A stretch of DNA of 64,000 bases from Caenorhabditis elegans (Eukaryota > Nematoda > Chromadorea > Rhabditida > Rhabditidae): contig NC_003281.10 in assembly GCF_000002985.6 (NCBI RefSeq), positions 10,168,001 to 10,232,000 on the forward strand, in the 5' to 3' direction. Under the pieces are notes generated by a model. It was not told the origin of the DNA, made no database searches, and saw only the letters and a list, made by a program, of their open reading frames with translations. Positions within the stretch are counted from its first letter, which is position 1. Each line of letters starts with the position of its first letter. Below, in pieces: positions 27,177-38,800 of this stretch. The position numbers and the translations under genes were made by a program.

Positions 27177-27911
27177 CCCTTCTAGATATTTAATTTATTA
27201 TTTATTTTTCGATTACCATTAATTTTAATCATGTTTTAGTCAATTTGTAGTTAGGGTATGTTTTTTCTAATTTTTCAATTTATCAATATTGTTTGTGGGT
27301 TTATTTTCAGTGATTTTTCAAGTTATATCAAGATTTTTGCAATAGCTCATTTAGGATTTTCAAATTTTCAAATTTTTACTATGAATAAATGTTTGGATTA
27401 GAATATTTCAGTACTGTTTTGATTTTCTCTGAACTCTCCAAAATGTTCAAAAATTCAGATCTTTCCAAAAATTTGCAGCGTTTTCTAGAAGTTTTTCAAC
27501 AGCTGAAACTTTCCAAAAATATCTAATAAAATTTCTCGAAGTTTTCAAACTTTTTCAGAAGCTTCTCAAATTTTTATAATTTTTGGGAAGTTTTCAAAAA
27601 CTTTCCAGTATTCTCCAGAAGTCTTATTGCTTTTCAAAAGTATCTAAAACATTTTTTCGAAGTTTCCAAACCTTTCTGCAGTAGTTTTGGTGCTCCAAAA
27701 GCTTTTTTTAAAGTAAAATTTTGCGGTGTTTTTTAAGCTCGGCAAGTTTTCTGAATTTGCCAAATTTGCCGCACACCCCTGGTTCAAATAACAGTGCTAT
27801 GAATAAATTGAATTATATATGTATGTATTTGTAACATAGGCGTGATTGCAATTTTAACCAGTCCAGAAACCGATTTTATCAATTCGATAGAATATAATTG
27901 AAATCTTCAAA
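27177..27911. other. epac-1 3' flank with degenerate Phe/Lys-type repeats
   Basis: Non-coding. An AATAAA at about 27383 (in ATGAATAAATG) may be the epac-1 polyadenylation signal. From about 27420 to 27700 the sequence repeats loosely around CCAAAA and AGAAGTTTTCAAA. A short TTTGCCG fragment ending CGCACACCCCTGG lies at about 27740-27782. I see no gene. Confidence 0.5.
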
Positions 27912-28990
27912 TAAATGGATTTTTAGGGAATCTTTCGTGCCATACGATGAAGTCGAGAGAACCATCGGCGATTAGTAATGTAGCAAGTGTTCCATCCTTT
28001 CTCTCAATGTCTTTCCCATCCTCTACGTGACGCCTTCCAACCTGAACTTAAGACAGTGGTGGATATGAGCAACCGTGTCTTCGAAGGTATTTAGTCGAAA
28101 CCGTTTCAATTGTTTCATATATCCACACAACCATAGGTAAATTAACCTGTTTATGCTATTTGCTATGAATTGGTGTTTCCCTAAAATAAGTACTTCGCAA
28201 TTCATCTGTGCCATGTCATTTATAGTTAGCTCTTCCGCTTGTAAAATATTCAGCTGACGTACTTCTTGCAACTTTAAGAATATGATTTAATACGGATAGA
28301 GGAAGTACGGTACAAACATTAGTTTTGCAACACAATAATTTATTGGAAAGCATTGTGTTAAAAGCCCGCGCTTGAGATAAAAATTATTCAATAGAAAGTC
28401 CGACTGATCACGAGAGATGAAATATCGTAATCCAAAAATCTCAATGTAGTGGCATTTTCGAAATATCGGATGCTTTAAAACTCGCTGATAATAACCGAAT
28501 ATTAGTTCGTGGTTAATTGATAAGTCGACGTGATCAATTGTAAATGCTTCGTGAAATGTATGCAATAGTCTTTTGAATTTCCCTAGATATTCATATGAAA
28601 CGGTAGGTAACTTGCTGTCCTTGAACGTACTGAAAAAGTAATTTCATAGTTTGGTGATTTCAATTAATATATGTTTAACTGCACACCTTTACCTAATTAC
28701 TACCTAATTAATAATTTAATTTTTCACTAAATATATAACTAAACCATACTTTTCTTCATGGCATTTTTTCCTGTAGTTATAGGCATATACGAGATCTCGC
28801 GTATTCACAACAATCATAATTTTTCGAACTTCAGGTTTTATCAGCTTGTTTTCGTAACGTACCTCATGGCAGATAATCATGAGTTTATATTTTTTCCTGT
28901 TCACATTTTTGATTTTAAGTGCATTTTAAGTTTCTCGACGCTATTGACAGTTGAGTCTGAAATAATAGATAAAATTAATGTTAAGTAAAT
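27912..28990 (-). pseudogene. Broken F-box-associated (fbxb/FBA2-type) gene
   Basis: On the minus strand, consecutive open pieces (28287-28565, 28023-28271 and a final piece to about 27912) resemble the C-terminal half of the large worm F-box-associated family. That family supplies substrate-recognition subunits of Cullin-1 ubiquitin ligases. The pieces include a run like NRLIYLWLCGYMKQLKRFRL and a tail DGKDIERKDGTLATLLIADG, typical of the family's last module. A stop after FLYPY at about 28287 and a frame change at about 28030 separate them, and I could not find introns that repair both breaks. A further fragment (about 28716-28990) could be the upstream exon. No F-box motif itself is visible. 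The assignment rests on remembered family pattern. Confidence 0.5.
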
Positions 28991-29643
28991 ATTTTTCAAA
29001 TATCGACTTACACGTCACTGATGATAAAACGTTAATGTCAAACAGAAAAATATCTTATCAACCGGAGAACACGAACACATTATTGGCAATAGAACTGGCT
29101 GTCGTGTGCTGAGCAGATGAGCATCTGTGACGTCATCTTTTGTGCACAGGTCACTCGAAGAGGTACAGTAGGATTAGACGACTAGAGGGACTCTAGAAAA
29201 AATGAGAAATGCGGAGACACCTGTGGTTCTCTTCTCCTGACGTACCGCTGTTTCAAGATAGCATGCGACGGCAAAAAGAGAGTAAGACTACAATCATCTG
29301 AATTATCCATTAGCCGAAAAAATCGGTTATCCGCACACTCCTGCTCTGTGCCAAACAGAACTTTCTAGAAGTCTCTGAAACTTTTCAGATTTTTCAGAAG
29401 TTTAATCCGACAGTACTCCTACAGTACCACTATTCTTCCAAAAAGCAAATGCACTAGATGCGAAATTCAAATAATTTTGATTTCAAAAAAACGTCAAAAG
29501 GGAACTGTACTGGTTAGAATAGCAGTCAGTCATTCAGTCAACTGTACAAGATACTGTACATCCGTTGTGTAACGATATGAGCTTTTCATACAAAGAGGCA
29601 CAGGGCTTCTGTGCACACATAAAGGACTCATTGTGTAATAACA

Positions 29644-29657
29644 ACAGGTGAACAAAT
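29644..29657 (+). promoter_or_regulatory. Promoter block shared by dod-6 and its paralogue
   Basis: ACAGGTGAACAAAT lies 99 bp upstream of the dod-6 start. The paralogue has ACAGGTGAGCAAAT at 31251-31264, 95 bp upstream of its start. The block contains an E-box CAGGTG. Its persistence at matched positions suggests a shared control site. Confidence 0.5.
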
Positions 29658-29694
29658 TCTAATGAGAGGGCGTATTCACTTGCATGCAATTGAG

Positions 29695-29702
29695 TATAAA
29701 AG
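29695..29702 (+). promoter_or_regulatory. TATA box of dod-6
   Basis: TATAAAAG lies 53 bp upstream of the ATG, immediately before a short presumed leader. The paralogue has the identical octamer at a matching place. Confidence 0.7.
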
Positions 29703-29755
29703 TAAAGAGCAAAGGCTGATACTTCACATTCGTCCTCGAATTCACCTCAATCATC

Positions 29756-29994
29756 ATGTTCTCCCTCAAGACCGTCGCCCTCTACTTCCTCGTCATCATG
29801 TCTGTCTTCGTCGTTTACACTTCCGCTGCTTGCGCTGATGCTGAAGGTAAGAATTGATTAAATTGTGATCTGGGAAACTCTAAAATAACTGTAAAACTTC
29901 AGATGGTCACTGTGCCGTCTTCGCCGAGCTCTGCGACAACGCCGACTTCGCCGCCTACACCTCCAAGTGCCCAAAGACTTGCGGAAAGTGCTAA
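29756..29994 (+). CDS. dod-6: DOD-6, small secreted ShK-domain protein
   Basis: This is a 60-residue secreted protein from two exons (29756-29846 and 29903-29994). A 24-residue hydrophobic signal peptide (MFSLKTVALYFLVIMSVFVV...) is followed by a single six-cysteine ShK-type module running from CADAED to TCGKC. dod-6 is known as a gene downstream of DAF-16, the FOXO factor of the insulin pathway; its molecular role is unknown to me. A TATA box and a compact promoter precede it, and a tandem paralogue follows 1.4 kb downstream in the same orientation with the intron at the same codon. High codon bias (many GCC, CTC and AAG codons) suggests strong expression. Confidence 0.93.
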
Positions 29995-31358
29995 ACGTCT
30001 TCTCCACTCTTCTCTAAAAACCTTCATATCTTCCATTACTAATAGGTAGCTCCCAAATCCGGTTGTAGCACCTGTTTTAATTCTCCAATTTCCCATTGAA
30101 ACATTCCATGTATTGTACTAGTCACACAGTCACTTCGCTATTTCTCTCCCACATCTTTCAAATGCTGATTTTCATTGTAGACTGGTCATTTATAATGTTA
30201 ATCATTTAAGCATTTGATTGTTCTCACCTCCACCATCTTCCATCACCAACCTAATATTCATGTTGTCATCGTCGTCAACCATTTCTTCATCATCGTTTGT
30301 GTGTTTGTCTTGTTTTGAGTTTGTCAAAGAAATATATATTAACCGACAAAAAATTCGTTCCGCTCTTTTCCGAAAGGGATTTCAGAACAAACCTGATAGT
30401 TTTGAGAACGGCTAAACAGTGGTATTAGTGAGAATTTAGAAAGGAAAAAGCCAGATTGGGCATCAATCATACGACTTTTAATGGGACTACAATTGTTTCA
30501 GCCCCGTAAACCTCCATCACGTCCAATCAATAATGACATGAATCCTTGATTATTTAACAAACTGTACGAAAGTATGAAATCTTAAAAAAAAAATGTACAG
30601 ATAAGCTTGAAAAAATTTGAGTGCTTTGCTTTCGTACTGAGGGTGACAATTTTTACCTTTTTCATTTAACCCGAATTTTAATATTAACAGCAGAGCGAAA
30701 TTTTAGGCCTTAAAATTTTTCGTGATGAATGACATAATTTCGGTCTCTTTCAGTATGCTGGTGAACATCAGGAAAATGTGTGTAGAAGGTAGAGGCTTCT
30801 GGTTTAAGAAACTAAGAAACTGCAATTCATAATTCTGTTGAATCTGGTCTTCTCTCTAGGTTCAGCTTTCAAAAAACAATAGCGTTCGATTCAAACAGGT
30901 TGTAGAAATTAGGAATTATTTTGTGCTGGTTCTTTTTAGAAATAATGGAAACGGGCAAACCTTTTTGGCGGTAATTTTTAGTTGGAAAAGCCGAAACCTG
31001 AAGAATTAGAGACATTATCCAGTAATTCGCGTGATTTTAAAATTGAAAATTCACAGTTTTGCATTTTTGAACAAGTTGAAATTTCACATACTGTTTTTGA
31101 GGAACGTTTTTAATTTATAATATGCAAGATATCCTAATTTAATTAAACAAATCACGATGTGTCATTAAAAATCACAAAACAGATGTATCAACGATCAGCA
31201 TCTACCTCATTTGTAAAAAAAGGAAATCGGTGGCACCTGTTTGACTCGTTACAGGTGAGCAAATAGTTAGGAATTAGCTAATAGGCGTATCTTTTCTCAA
31301 AAATTTGTATAAAAGAGAGGGCTGTGGGGGTTTTAGATACTATCAAAAGTCAATCATC
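29995..31358. other. Spacer between the two ShK genes
   Basis: AT-rich non-coding DNA. The first 350 bp repeat features seen after the second gene: AATAGGTAGCTCCC...GGTTG.AGCACC here and ATTGGTAGCTCCC...GGTTGAAGCACC after 31619. This shows that the tandem duplication covered the 3' flank. The last 110 bp hold the second gene's promoter. Confidence 0.6.
31308..31315 (+). promoter_or_regulatory. TATA box of the dod-6 paralogue
   Basis: TATAAAAG lies 43 bp upstream of the ATG at 31359, matching the octamer and spacing of dod-6. Confidence 0.7.
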
Positions 31359-31589
31359 ATGTTCTCTCTTAAGACCATCGCCATCTACTTCCTCGTCATT
31401 TTGTCTGTTTTTGTTGTTCATACTTCAGCTACATGTGCTGATGATGAAGGTTAGTTACGAGCATTATTTACTTCTTCTGAAGCCTTTGTATTTTCAGATG
31501 GTCACTGCGCCGTCTTCGCTGAACTTTGCGACAATGCTGACTTCGCCGACTACACATCCAAATGTGCCAAGACATGCGGAAAGTGCTAA
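31359..31589 (+). CDS. Secreted ShK-domain paralogue of DOD-6 (T20G5.8)
   Basis: This 60-residue protein comes from two exons (31359-31449 and 31498-31589) split at the same codon as dod-6. The signal peptide and the six cysteines align without gaps with DOD-6. Differences are few, for example DDED for DAED, ADYTSK for AAYTSK and CAKTC for CPKTC. It therefore comes from a fairly recent tandem duplication. It has its own TATA box and its own copy of the ACAGGTGARCAAAT block. A secreted, stress- or insulin-responsive role is inferred only from the paralogue. Confidence 0.92.
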
Positions 31590-31893
31590 AGCCTAATCGA
31601 AACTGCTCTCCTTTTGTAATTATTGGTAGCTCCCTTTGACGGTTGAAGCACCATTCTTTTCCCCACTTCTCGTTTTTAGTCACCGTCATTCTGCTAGTTT
31701 AATTTAACTTTCAAGAAATTAATTCTTCATTTAGGACTGGTCATCCTAAATTTGAATTTTTATAGTTTCTGAAAGCTACTTCTCATTTTCATTGTCGTCG
31801 TCATCTTTATCTGTGTGTCTGTCTTGTCGCCTCAATTTGTCAAATAACAATTTCATCTCAAATTGTTTTATTTACTTTGGAAAGCCTAAAAAA

Positions 31894-33326
31894 TCAATGC
31901 AGAGAAAGAGCATAATCAAATTTATCAGAACCTGGGAATTTCTTCTGTGCTCGTCGTTTTATTTCAGAGTAGAAACACTGTTTCATTCCCTCAAATACTT
32001 CATAGCAAGGCAGATATGATGCATCAATTGGGGTGAATCGATTCGGTCGTTGATCACAGAATGAAAGACATTTTCTTCCGGCTACAGTAGTTGTGATTCC
32101 AGATGTCTCACAGCATTCTCGATGATCGAGTCCTTGCGCAGCACAATAATGTATTTCGTTGATGGCTTCGATGGGGCATTTGTGAACTTTATTGAACATT
32201 GCCTCTATCTAGAAAAGCAATTGATTGAAATCAGGGAAAAAGGTACGTGTTTAGTATACCTGGCTCAAAAATATTCACCATTTTGAAACTTTTACTTGAA
32301 CCTTTTTAGTCTTAAAAAAATAAATAAAAAATCAAAAGCCTAAAAATGCAAAACATTCAAAATTTCGATTAAAATATCATTTTTAAAAGAAATGAATGGA
32401 TAGCATATTGGAAAATATTTTTGGGTCAGGTATGCTTAATACAAAATTTCCAAAAAAAATGATTGAGAGCTGTTTATTTGTAAATCTATAATATAAAAGT
32501 TCCACAGAAAACAGCCGTGTGCGGCATATTTCAAAATTTGCCGAGCTCGGCAAATTCGGCAAATCCACTTTTTGAAAATTGCCGAGTTCGGCAAACGGCA
32601 AATTTGGCAAATTTACCGCACACCTCTTACAGAAACTCCAATTTTTAGATAGCAAATTGTATACTTGATATTATTTCATGCGGTGAAACCTTTTAGACTA
32701 TTAACAAAATTCCAGAATACTGTAACTTCCCGATAAACTTAAATTGTTTGACCTACCGTTGTGAATGTATAAGTATTAAAATGACACAGCTGCAGACAGG
32801 AATCTGGAAGACCTCGAGCTTCACAGCACGATCGGAAAATAAAATTGGGATTTGTTAATCTGTCAACACTTAAATGTTGGGATGTCTTCTCCGGTCGTAA
32901 CGCGACACTTGCTTCTGCCAACTCAGCCTGTTCATGTGTCTCATCGTTTACCAAGACTCCGTCAATTCGTTTAGTTAGTGAGCCAAACGCTTTTCTTCGA
33001 GCACAACCGTATTGTCCGCAGGCATATCCTTGTTGGCATTGATTTCCTCCACAAGATACCTGTGGAAAATTAGAGTCAGAAAATGAATTCGAATGAATTT
33101 TTTAACAGTCACAAATGCTTTGATAGTCAAATCACTTCGATAGCAGTGACAAATTTTCTTTCTACAAATGACTTATGAAAGTTATACGGGCATTAAAATT
33201 CAATTTCAAGTTAACTATGTTTTTACTTACCGGTGGAGGAGTCCGCCGTTTACAGCAACCACCTGATTGACTGCAACAATGCATTAGACCTATGCAAAAC
33301 GATAAAATAAGGAGTAGAAGCTGCAT
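31894..33326 (-). CDS. Secreted cysteine-rich DB-module protein
   Basis: Three exons (33231-33326, 32757-33059 and 31894-32208) encode 237 residues. A signal peptide (MQLLLLILSFCIGLMHCC) is followed by a short Cys-rich segment (CGGNQCQQGYACGQYGC). The C-terminal 140 residues are a nematode DB module: SCCEARGLPDSC, then CAAQGLDHRECC, then CLSFCDQ and a final PCYEVFEGMKQCF. DB modules are nematode extracellular domains of unknown biochemical function. The divergent neighbour at 33623 carries the same module with introns at matching points, so the two form a duplicated inverted pair about 300 bp apart, probably with a shared promoter. A longer in-frame start at 33350 exists but would bury the signal peptide. 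Confidence 0.85.
32515..32627. repeat. TTTGCCG-family fragment in a DB-gene intron
   Basis: Reiterated TTTGCCGAGCTCGGCAAATTCGGC words end in CGCACACCTC. This is another copy of the dispersed GCCG repeat, inside the intron 32209-32756 of the minus-strand DB-module gene. Confidence 0.55.
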
Positions 33327-33622
33327 GGTAGAGCTATCAAAAATTAGCAAAACTTCTTCAGAACTTGGGTTTTTATATCAATTATTAAGTTGACGCAACT
33401 GGTATTTTGAGTACCTATACCTAGCCGCAATTACATATTGTTAATTGGTAGTCACTCAAGAGAACTCAAGAGGATTTGAGAATATTCGAGAGGTAACTGG
33501 AATAAGTGGTCATCTACTTGGGCTTTGGCTAATTATAATTATAGTCAAGTGTAATTATCAATGAATATAAAATCTGAGAGTTTCAAGTAACATTTCCATA
33601 GTTTCATATCTCCTCTACCATC
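33327..33622. promoter_or_regulatory. Divergent promoter of the DB-module pair
   Basis: About 300 bp separate the start codons of two divergent paralogues. The region is AT-rich with loosely repeated ACTCAAGAGAACTCAAGAGGA words at about 33453-33476. I see no coding content. Co-regulation of the pair is likely but inferred. Confidence 0.5.
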
Positions 33623-34528
33623 ATGATCCGAATCTTCTTTGTTCTTCTCGCTACTCTCCTCATTCTCACCGATGCATGTGGATCTAGTGGTGCATGTGGT
33701 TGCTGTGGTTGCCGAGCAAAAGCAAAGGCGAGAGCTGCAAAACGAGTTAGTGGAGATTTGGTTCAAGAGTTTGATGGAAAGGATGATGGAAATATTTTTG
33801 GACTCAAAGTCTGGAATGATACGAAAACTCCAATCACTGAAAAGAGCATTCAGTTGTTGACAGTAAGTTTGTTTCTGTACATTTGGTAGATCATGGGGAT
33901 TTTACTGTAAAAAAGTCAAACTTTTAAATATATTTCATATCAATTTTCAGAATCCTAACCACTTGTTCCATGTATGCTGTGAGGAACGACAGTTGCCTCC
34001 CGCATGTGTTCAGAAATGCCATTTTAATGTTTATAACAAAGGAGTGGTAGGTTTAAATAGGTCAAGTTTATATTGTGAAATTGAATTTCAAAAATTGTAT
34101 AGCTGGAATCAATGTTCTTTGGTTCAAGTGAATGCCCGATTGAATTCCTGCCAGAAATGCAATTTTGTGCGGCTCAAGGAAAAGATCATAGCCAGGTAAA
34201 AGGTCGTTGAAATCTGCTCAATAACTTCTTACTAGTTTCAGTGTTGCTCACAAAGTCAGGTGGATGCAACGACGGCTGGAAGTAAATGTCTAACCTTCTG
34301 CGATCAAACACCCGATCTCTACACTCCAATTGATTACAGCTATGCGCCTTGCCTAGACAGGTTTCCATATCTTTTTATCTTCCAATTCTCGAGGCAAAAG
34401 TCATGTTGAATTAAATTGGTTGCAGGTTCGAGGACATGAAACGATGCTTCTATGATAATGTGAAGTCGGATGCAATCACACATTTCGAGGCGAAAAAGAG
34501 TTTGCAGGATAAGAGTACATCTTATTAA
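33623..34528 (+). CDS. Secreted cysteine-rich DB-module protein (divergent paralogue)
   Basis: Five exons (33623-33862, 33951-34046, 34103-34195, 34242-34360, 34426-34528) encode 216 residues. A signal peptide (MIRIFFVLLATLLILTDA) precedes a small CGSSGACGCCGCRAKAKARA segment rich in Cys, Lys and Arg. A DB module then has CCEERQLPPACVQKCHFN, CAAQGKDHSQCC, CLTFCDQTPD and PCLDRFEDMKRCF. These motifs align almost one-to-one with the minus-strand neighbour, for instance FCDQ plus YTPID or FTPID plus SY. Export and extracellular action are predicted; the target is unknown. It has two extra introns compared with its paralogue, inside the DB module. Confidence 0.85.
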
Positions 34529-34680
34529 TTGTTTTTGATTTTATATTTACTTAACTTGAGATTTCGAAATAAAATGTGCGATTTCGCAATACCCATCACG
34601 ACATACTTTGTATTTCATTTTCCATTAAAGCGGAACTATTACACATTTGCGAATTTCTGTGGCAATTGCATAAAAAAACC

Positions 34681-35065
34681 GGTACCGGGTCTCGACACGA
34701 AAGATTCTCTTAAATGCAAAAAGTGTGATCTTCGGTCCGTGGAGTACTGTAACTTCCAGCAGGGCTAATACAAGAGAATTTGAACAGAAAACAATACATA
34801 ACATTTTTATTCAAAAATGCCAAAAAATTATAATACAATTCAATTTTGAAAACAGTTTTTCGTTGTATTTTGGACCAAAAAAATCGGTTTTTTTTTGCGC
34901 AACGTTGTTGGATTCTCAACGTGTTTTATCTCAGTTTTTCCTTGAATTTCGGTAAAACAGAACAAAAAATGAAATGTTCAAAAAAAGTGTTCCAAACTAC
35001 AGTACTCCTTAAAGGCGCGCACACTTTTAAATCAAAGAAAATTGGTCGTGTCGAGACCCCGTACT
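34681..35065. repeat. Inverted-repeat element with GGTCTCGACACGA ends
   Basis: The left end is GGTACCGGGTCTCGACACGA and the right end CGTGTCGAGACCCCGTAC, its inverse complement. Inner arms carry CTTAAATGCAAAAAGTGTG at the left and CTTAAAGGCGCGCACAC at the right. There is no gene inside. The family recurs at 43507-43702 and, in a variant, at 46295-46517. Confidence 0.65.
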
Positions 35066-35871
35066 GTATTTTTTGTGTAAAACTCGAAAAATTTCCGTGT
35101 ATGAGTGATCTACTGATTGAAATTGAGAAAACAAAGTTTATCCGCAGATCAAATTTGTTTTTTTTTTCTTTTCAATATTTCACGGCAATCATTTCTTAAT
35201 CCAAACACGTAATTCACTGTCGTAATTGCTGATGACTCATTCATTTCATACGAACGCTTTTCTTTTGTCAATCCTTCGGCCGTACAAACATAAATTTTTC
35301 CTTGTGAAATTAAAAACTCCGCCCAAAGCGAAGAAAATTCCCAGAAGAAATTCGGCGGAAAAGCGCGCTCTACCGAGAAGCGGGGCGCGTCGCGTCGCGT
35401 GCCCTGTGATGACAGGGCGACTTGTTCAAGCTTGGCAAACAGGAATCATTTCTCTCGATCAACTGGCTTCTGCATGTTTGACAAAGCTCTCTCTTGATAA
35501 GACATTTCCGTTCAATTGTTTTATTTTTACGTTTTCCCTCTTTTTAGGTGCGCTATGAGTCCTCAAAAATTTTTCTTTACTCAGCAAAGAGTTCTAACTT
35601 TTGGAATTACAATTTTTCCTTCATTTCAAATCATTCACAGTAATAACAGCGGCCAAAGCTAGCTTTAAAGCTGTATATTTTTCCATTTATTCCTTCAATC
35701 TACCGATATTCACTTCTATTTCCCGGAAATGTCTCACTTTTGTGATAAATTTTACGTGACTCATCTTTTTATTTTTATCGTGTTCTCTTTTCTTTTTTTT
35801 TCAAACATCTCCATTTGCAGGTATATAATTTATTGTAAGAAGTTTTTCCATTCTACACACAGTTTTCAAAG
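35066..35871. promoter_or_regulatory. chc-1 upstream region
   Basis: Non-coding, with a locally GC-rich patch (GCGGGGCGCGTCGCGTCGCG, about 35380-35400) and long T tracts nearer the gene. A possible 5' exon and intron may be present, because TTTGCAG at 35814-35820 resembles a splice acceptor for the leader. No coding frame is convincing here. Confidence 0.45.
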
Positions 35872-38800
35872 ATGGCGCTCCCAATCAAATTTCACGAGCA
35901 CCTGCAGCTTCCGAATGCTGGAATTCGGGTGCCCAACATTACATTCTCCAATGTCACAATGGAATCTGATAAGAACATTGTTGTTCGTGAGATGGTAGGT
36001 CAAATAATCGCAATTAACTGTTCTAAACGGATAATTTCCAGATTGGTGATCAACAACAGGTTGTGATTATTGATTTGGCCGACACAGCGAATCCAACTCG
36101 TCGTCCAATTTCTGCTGACTCAGTAATCATGCACCCAACTGCCAAAATTCTTGCTTTGAAATGTTAGTTTTCAGTACCATTTGACTCTGAAGCTTATTTA
36201 TACCTTTTTTCAGCTGGCAAGACACTTCAAATTTTCAATATTGAGTTGAAAGCAAAAGTGAAAGCTCATCAGAATGTAGAAGATGTAGTTTATTGGAAGT
36301 GGATCAGTGAGAAAACGATTGCACTCGTTTCCGACACAGCCGTCTATCATTGGTCGATCGAGGGTGATGCAGCTCCAGTCAAGATGTTCGATAGACATCA
36401 GTCGTTGGCCGGAACTCAAATCATAAATTATCGCGCTGATGCCGAAAACAAGTGGCTCGTTCTTATTGGAATTTCCGCAAAAGACTCCCGTGTCGTTGGA
36501 AGTATGCAATTGTACAGTACCGAGAGAAAAGTATCGCAGCCAATCGAAGGCCATGCCGCTTGCTTCGTTCGATTCAAGGTAGGACTAATTCGATGATGGA
36601 TTTGTCATATTAATAATGTTTTAGGTCGATGGAAACCAAAACCCATCTAACTTATTCTGTTTTTCCGTCAAAACCGATAATGGAGGAAAATTGCACGTTA
36701 TTGAAGTAGGAACCCCAGCTGCTGGAAACACTCCTTTCCAAAAGAAGAATGTTGATGTTCCATATACCGCTGACACAGCTGGCGATTTTCCAGTGTCTAT
36801 GCAGGTATGTTGCTTATAGTCGTATAAACAAAATTTGATATCTTTCTGATTGATTGTTTATAATTTCAAAAGCTGAATGGTGTTGTTTATAAAATAAATT
36901 GTTGGTTTTCAGGTATCTGCGAAGCAAGGAATTATTTACCTGGTAACAAAGCAAGGATATGTTCATCTTTATGATGTCGAGTCTGGAACACGGATTTATT
37001 CGAATCGAATTTCGACTGATACCGTATTTGTGACCTGTGAATACACAGCTACAGGAGGAATAATGGGAATTAACAGAAAGGGACAAGTTCTTTCCGTCTC
37101 TATCGATGAAGCTAACTTGGTTCCGTTCGTTACGAACCAGCTGCAAAATCCAGATTTGGCTTTGAAGTTGGCCGTGCGTTGTGATCTGCCTGGAGCTGAA
37201 GAGTTGTTCGTTCGCAAATTCAACTTGTTGTTCAGCAACGGACAGTTTGGAGAATCAGCCAAGGTTGCTGCATCGGCTCCACAAGGAATTTTGAGAACAC
37301 CAGCCACCATTCAAAAGTTCCAGCAGTGCCCGTCTACTGGTCCAGGACCATCTCCACTTCTTCAATATTTCGGAATTCTTCTCGATCAAGGAAAGTTGAA
37401 TAAATACGAAACACTCGAGCTGTGTCGTCCGGTCTTGGCACAAGGAAGAAAGGAGTTGATAACGAAGTGGCTCAATGATCAGAAGTTGGAGTGTTGTGAA
37501 GAATTGGGAGATCTCATTAAGCCGCACGATGTGAATACTGCTCTTTCAGTCTATTTGCGTGGAAATGTCCCGCACAAGGTTGTTCAATCTTTTGCTGAAA
37601 CTGGACAATTCGACAAGATCGTAATGTATGCCAAGCGTGTCGGATTCCAACCAGACTATTTGTTCCAACTTCGTCAAATTCTCCGTAATTCGAATCCTGA
37701 TCATGGAGCAAAATTCGCTCAACTTCTTGTCTCTGAGAGCGAAAACGGAGAACCACTTGCTGATCTTTCACAGGTAACGAATGAGAATAAGGATTTGGCT
37801 AATTTAAACCTTTTCAGATCATTGACTGTTTCATGGAGGTTCAAGCTGTTCAACCATGCACTTCATTCCTTCTCGAAGTTTTGAAGGGTGATAAGCCGGA
37901 GGAAGGACATCTGCAAACGAGACTTCTTGAAATGAATCTGCTCGCTGCCCCAGCTGTTGCCGATGCTATTCTAGCCAACAAGATGTTCTCTCACTACGAT
38001 CGTGCCGCTATCGGACAACTCTGCGAAAAGGCTGGACTTCTTCAAAGAGCTCTCGAACACTTCACTGACCTCTACGACATTAAGCGAACTGTTGTTCACA
38101 CCCATCTTCTCAAGCCTGATGTGAGTTTCTAATTAGATTTCTAAAATAAATGCTAATTTATTTTCAGTGGCTCGTTGGATATTTCGGAAGCCTTTCTGTT
38201 GAAGATTCGGTCGAATGCTTGAAAGCCATGCTCACTCAGAATATCCGACAGAACCTCCAAGTCGTTGTGCAGATTGCATCCAAGTATCATGAACAGCTCG
38301 GAGCTGACAAGCTGATTGAGATGTTCGAAAATCACAAGTCATACGAAGGTCTTTTCTACTTCCTTGGTTCGATTGTCAACTTCAGCCAGGACCCAGAAGT
38401 TCACTTCAAGTACATTCAAGCTGCCACGCGCACAGGGCAAATTAAAGAGGTTGAGCGTATCTGTAGAGAGTCGCAATGTTATGATGCCGAACGTGTCAAG
38501 AATTTCCTTAAGGAAGCCAAGCTCAACGATCAACTTCCTTTGATCATTGTCTGCGATCGTCATAACATGGTTCATGATCTTGTTCTTTACCTGTACAGAA
38601 ACCAGCTCCAGAAGTACATTGAAGTCTTTGTTCAAAAGGTTAATGCCGCCCGTCTTCCGATCGTTGTTGGTGCTCTTCTAGATGTTGATTGTAGTGAAGA
38701 TGCTATCAAACAATTGATCATTAACACTCGTGGAAAGTTTGACATTGATGAGCTTGTCGAGGAAGTTGAGAAACGCAATCGTTTGAAGCTTTTGAATCAC

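Larger units (their letters stand above)
28991..29755. promoter_or_regulatory. Upstream region of dod-6
   Basis: Non-coding. It contains CTTATCA (29054-29060), which matches the DAF-16-associated element reported upstream of insulin-pathway targets. I see no exact GTAAACA DAF-16 site close to the gene. Nearest the gene are the shared ACAGGTGAACAAAT block and a TATA box, listed separately. Confidence 0.4.
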
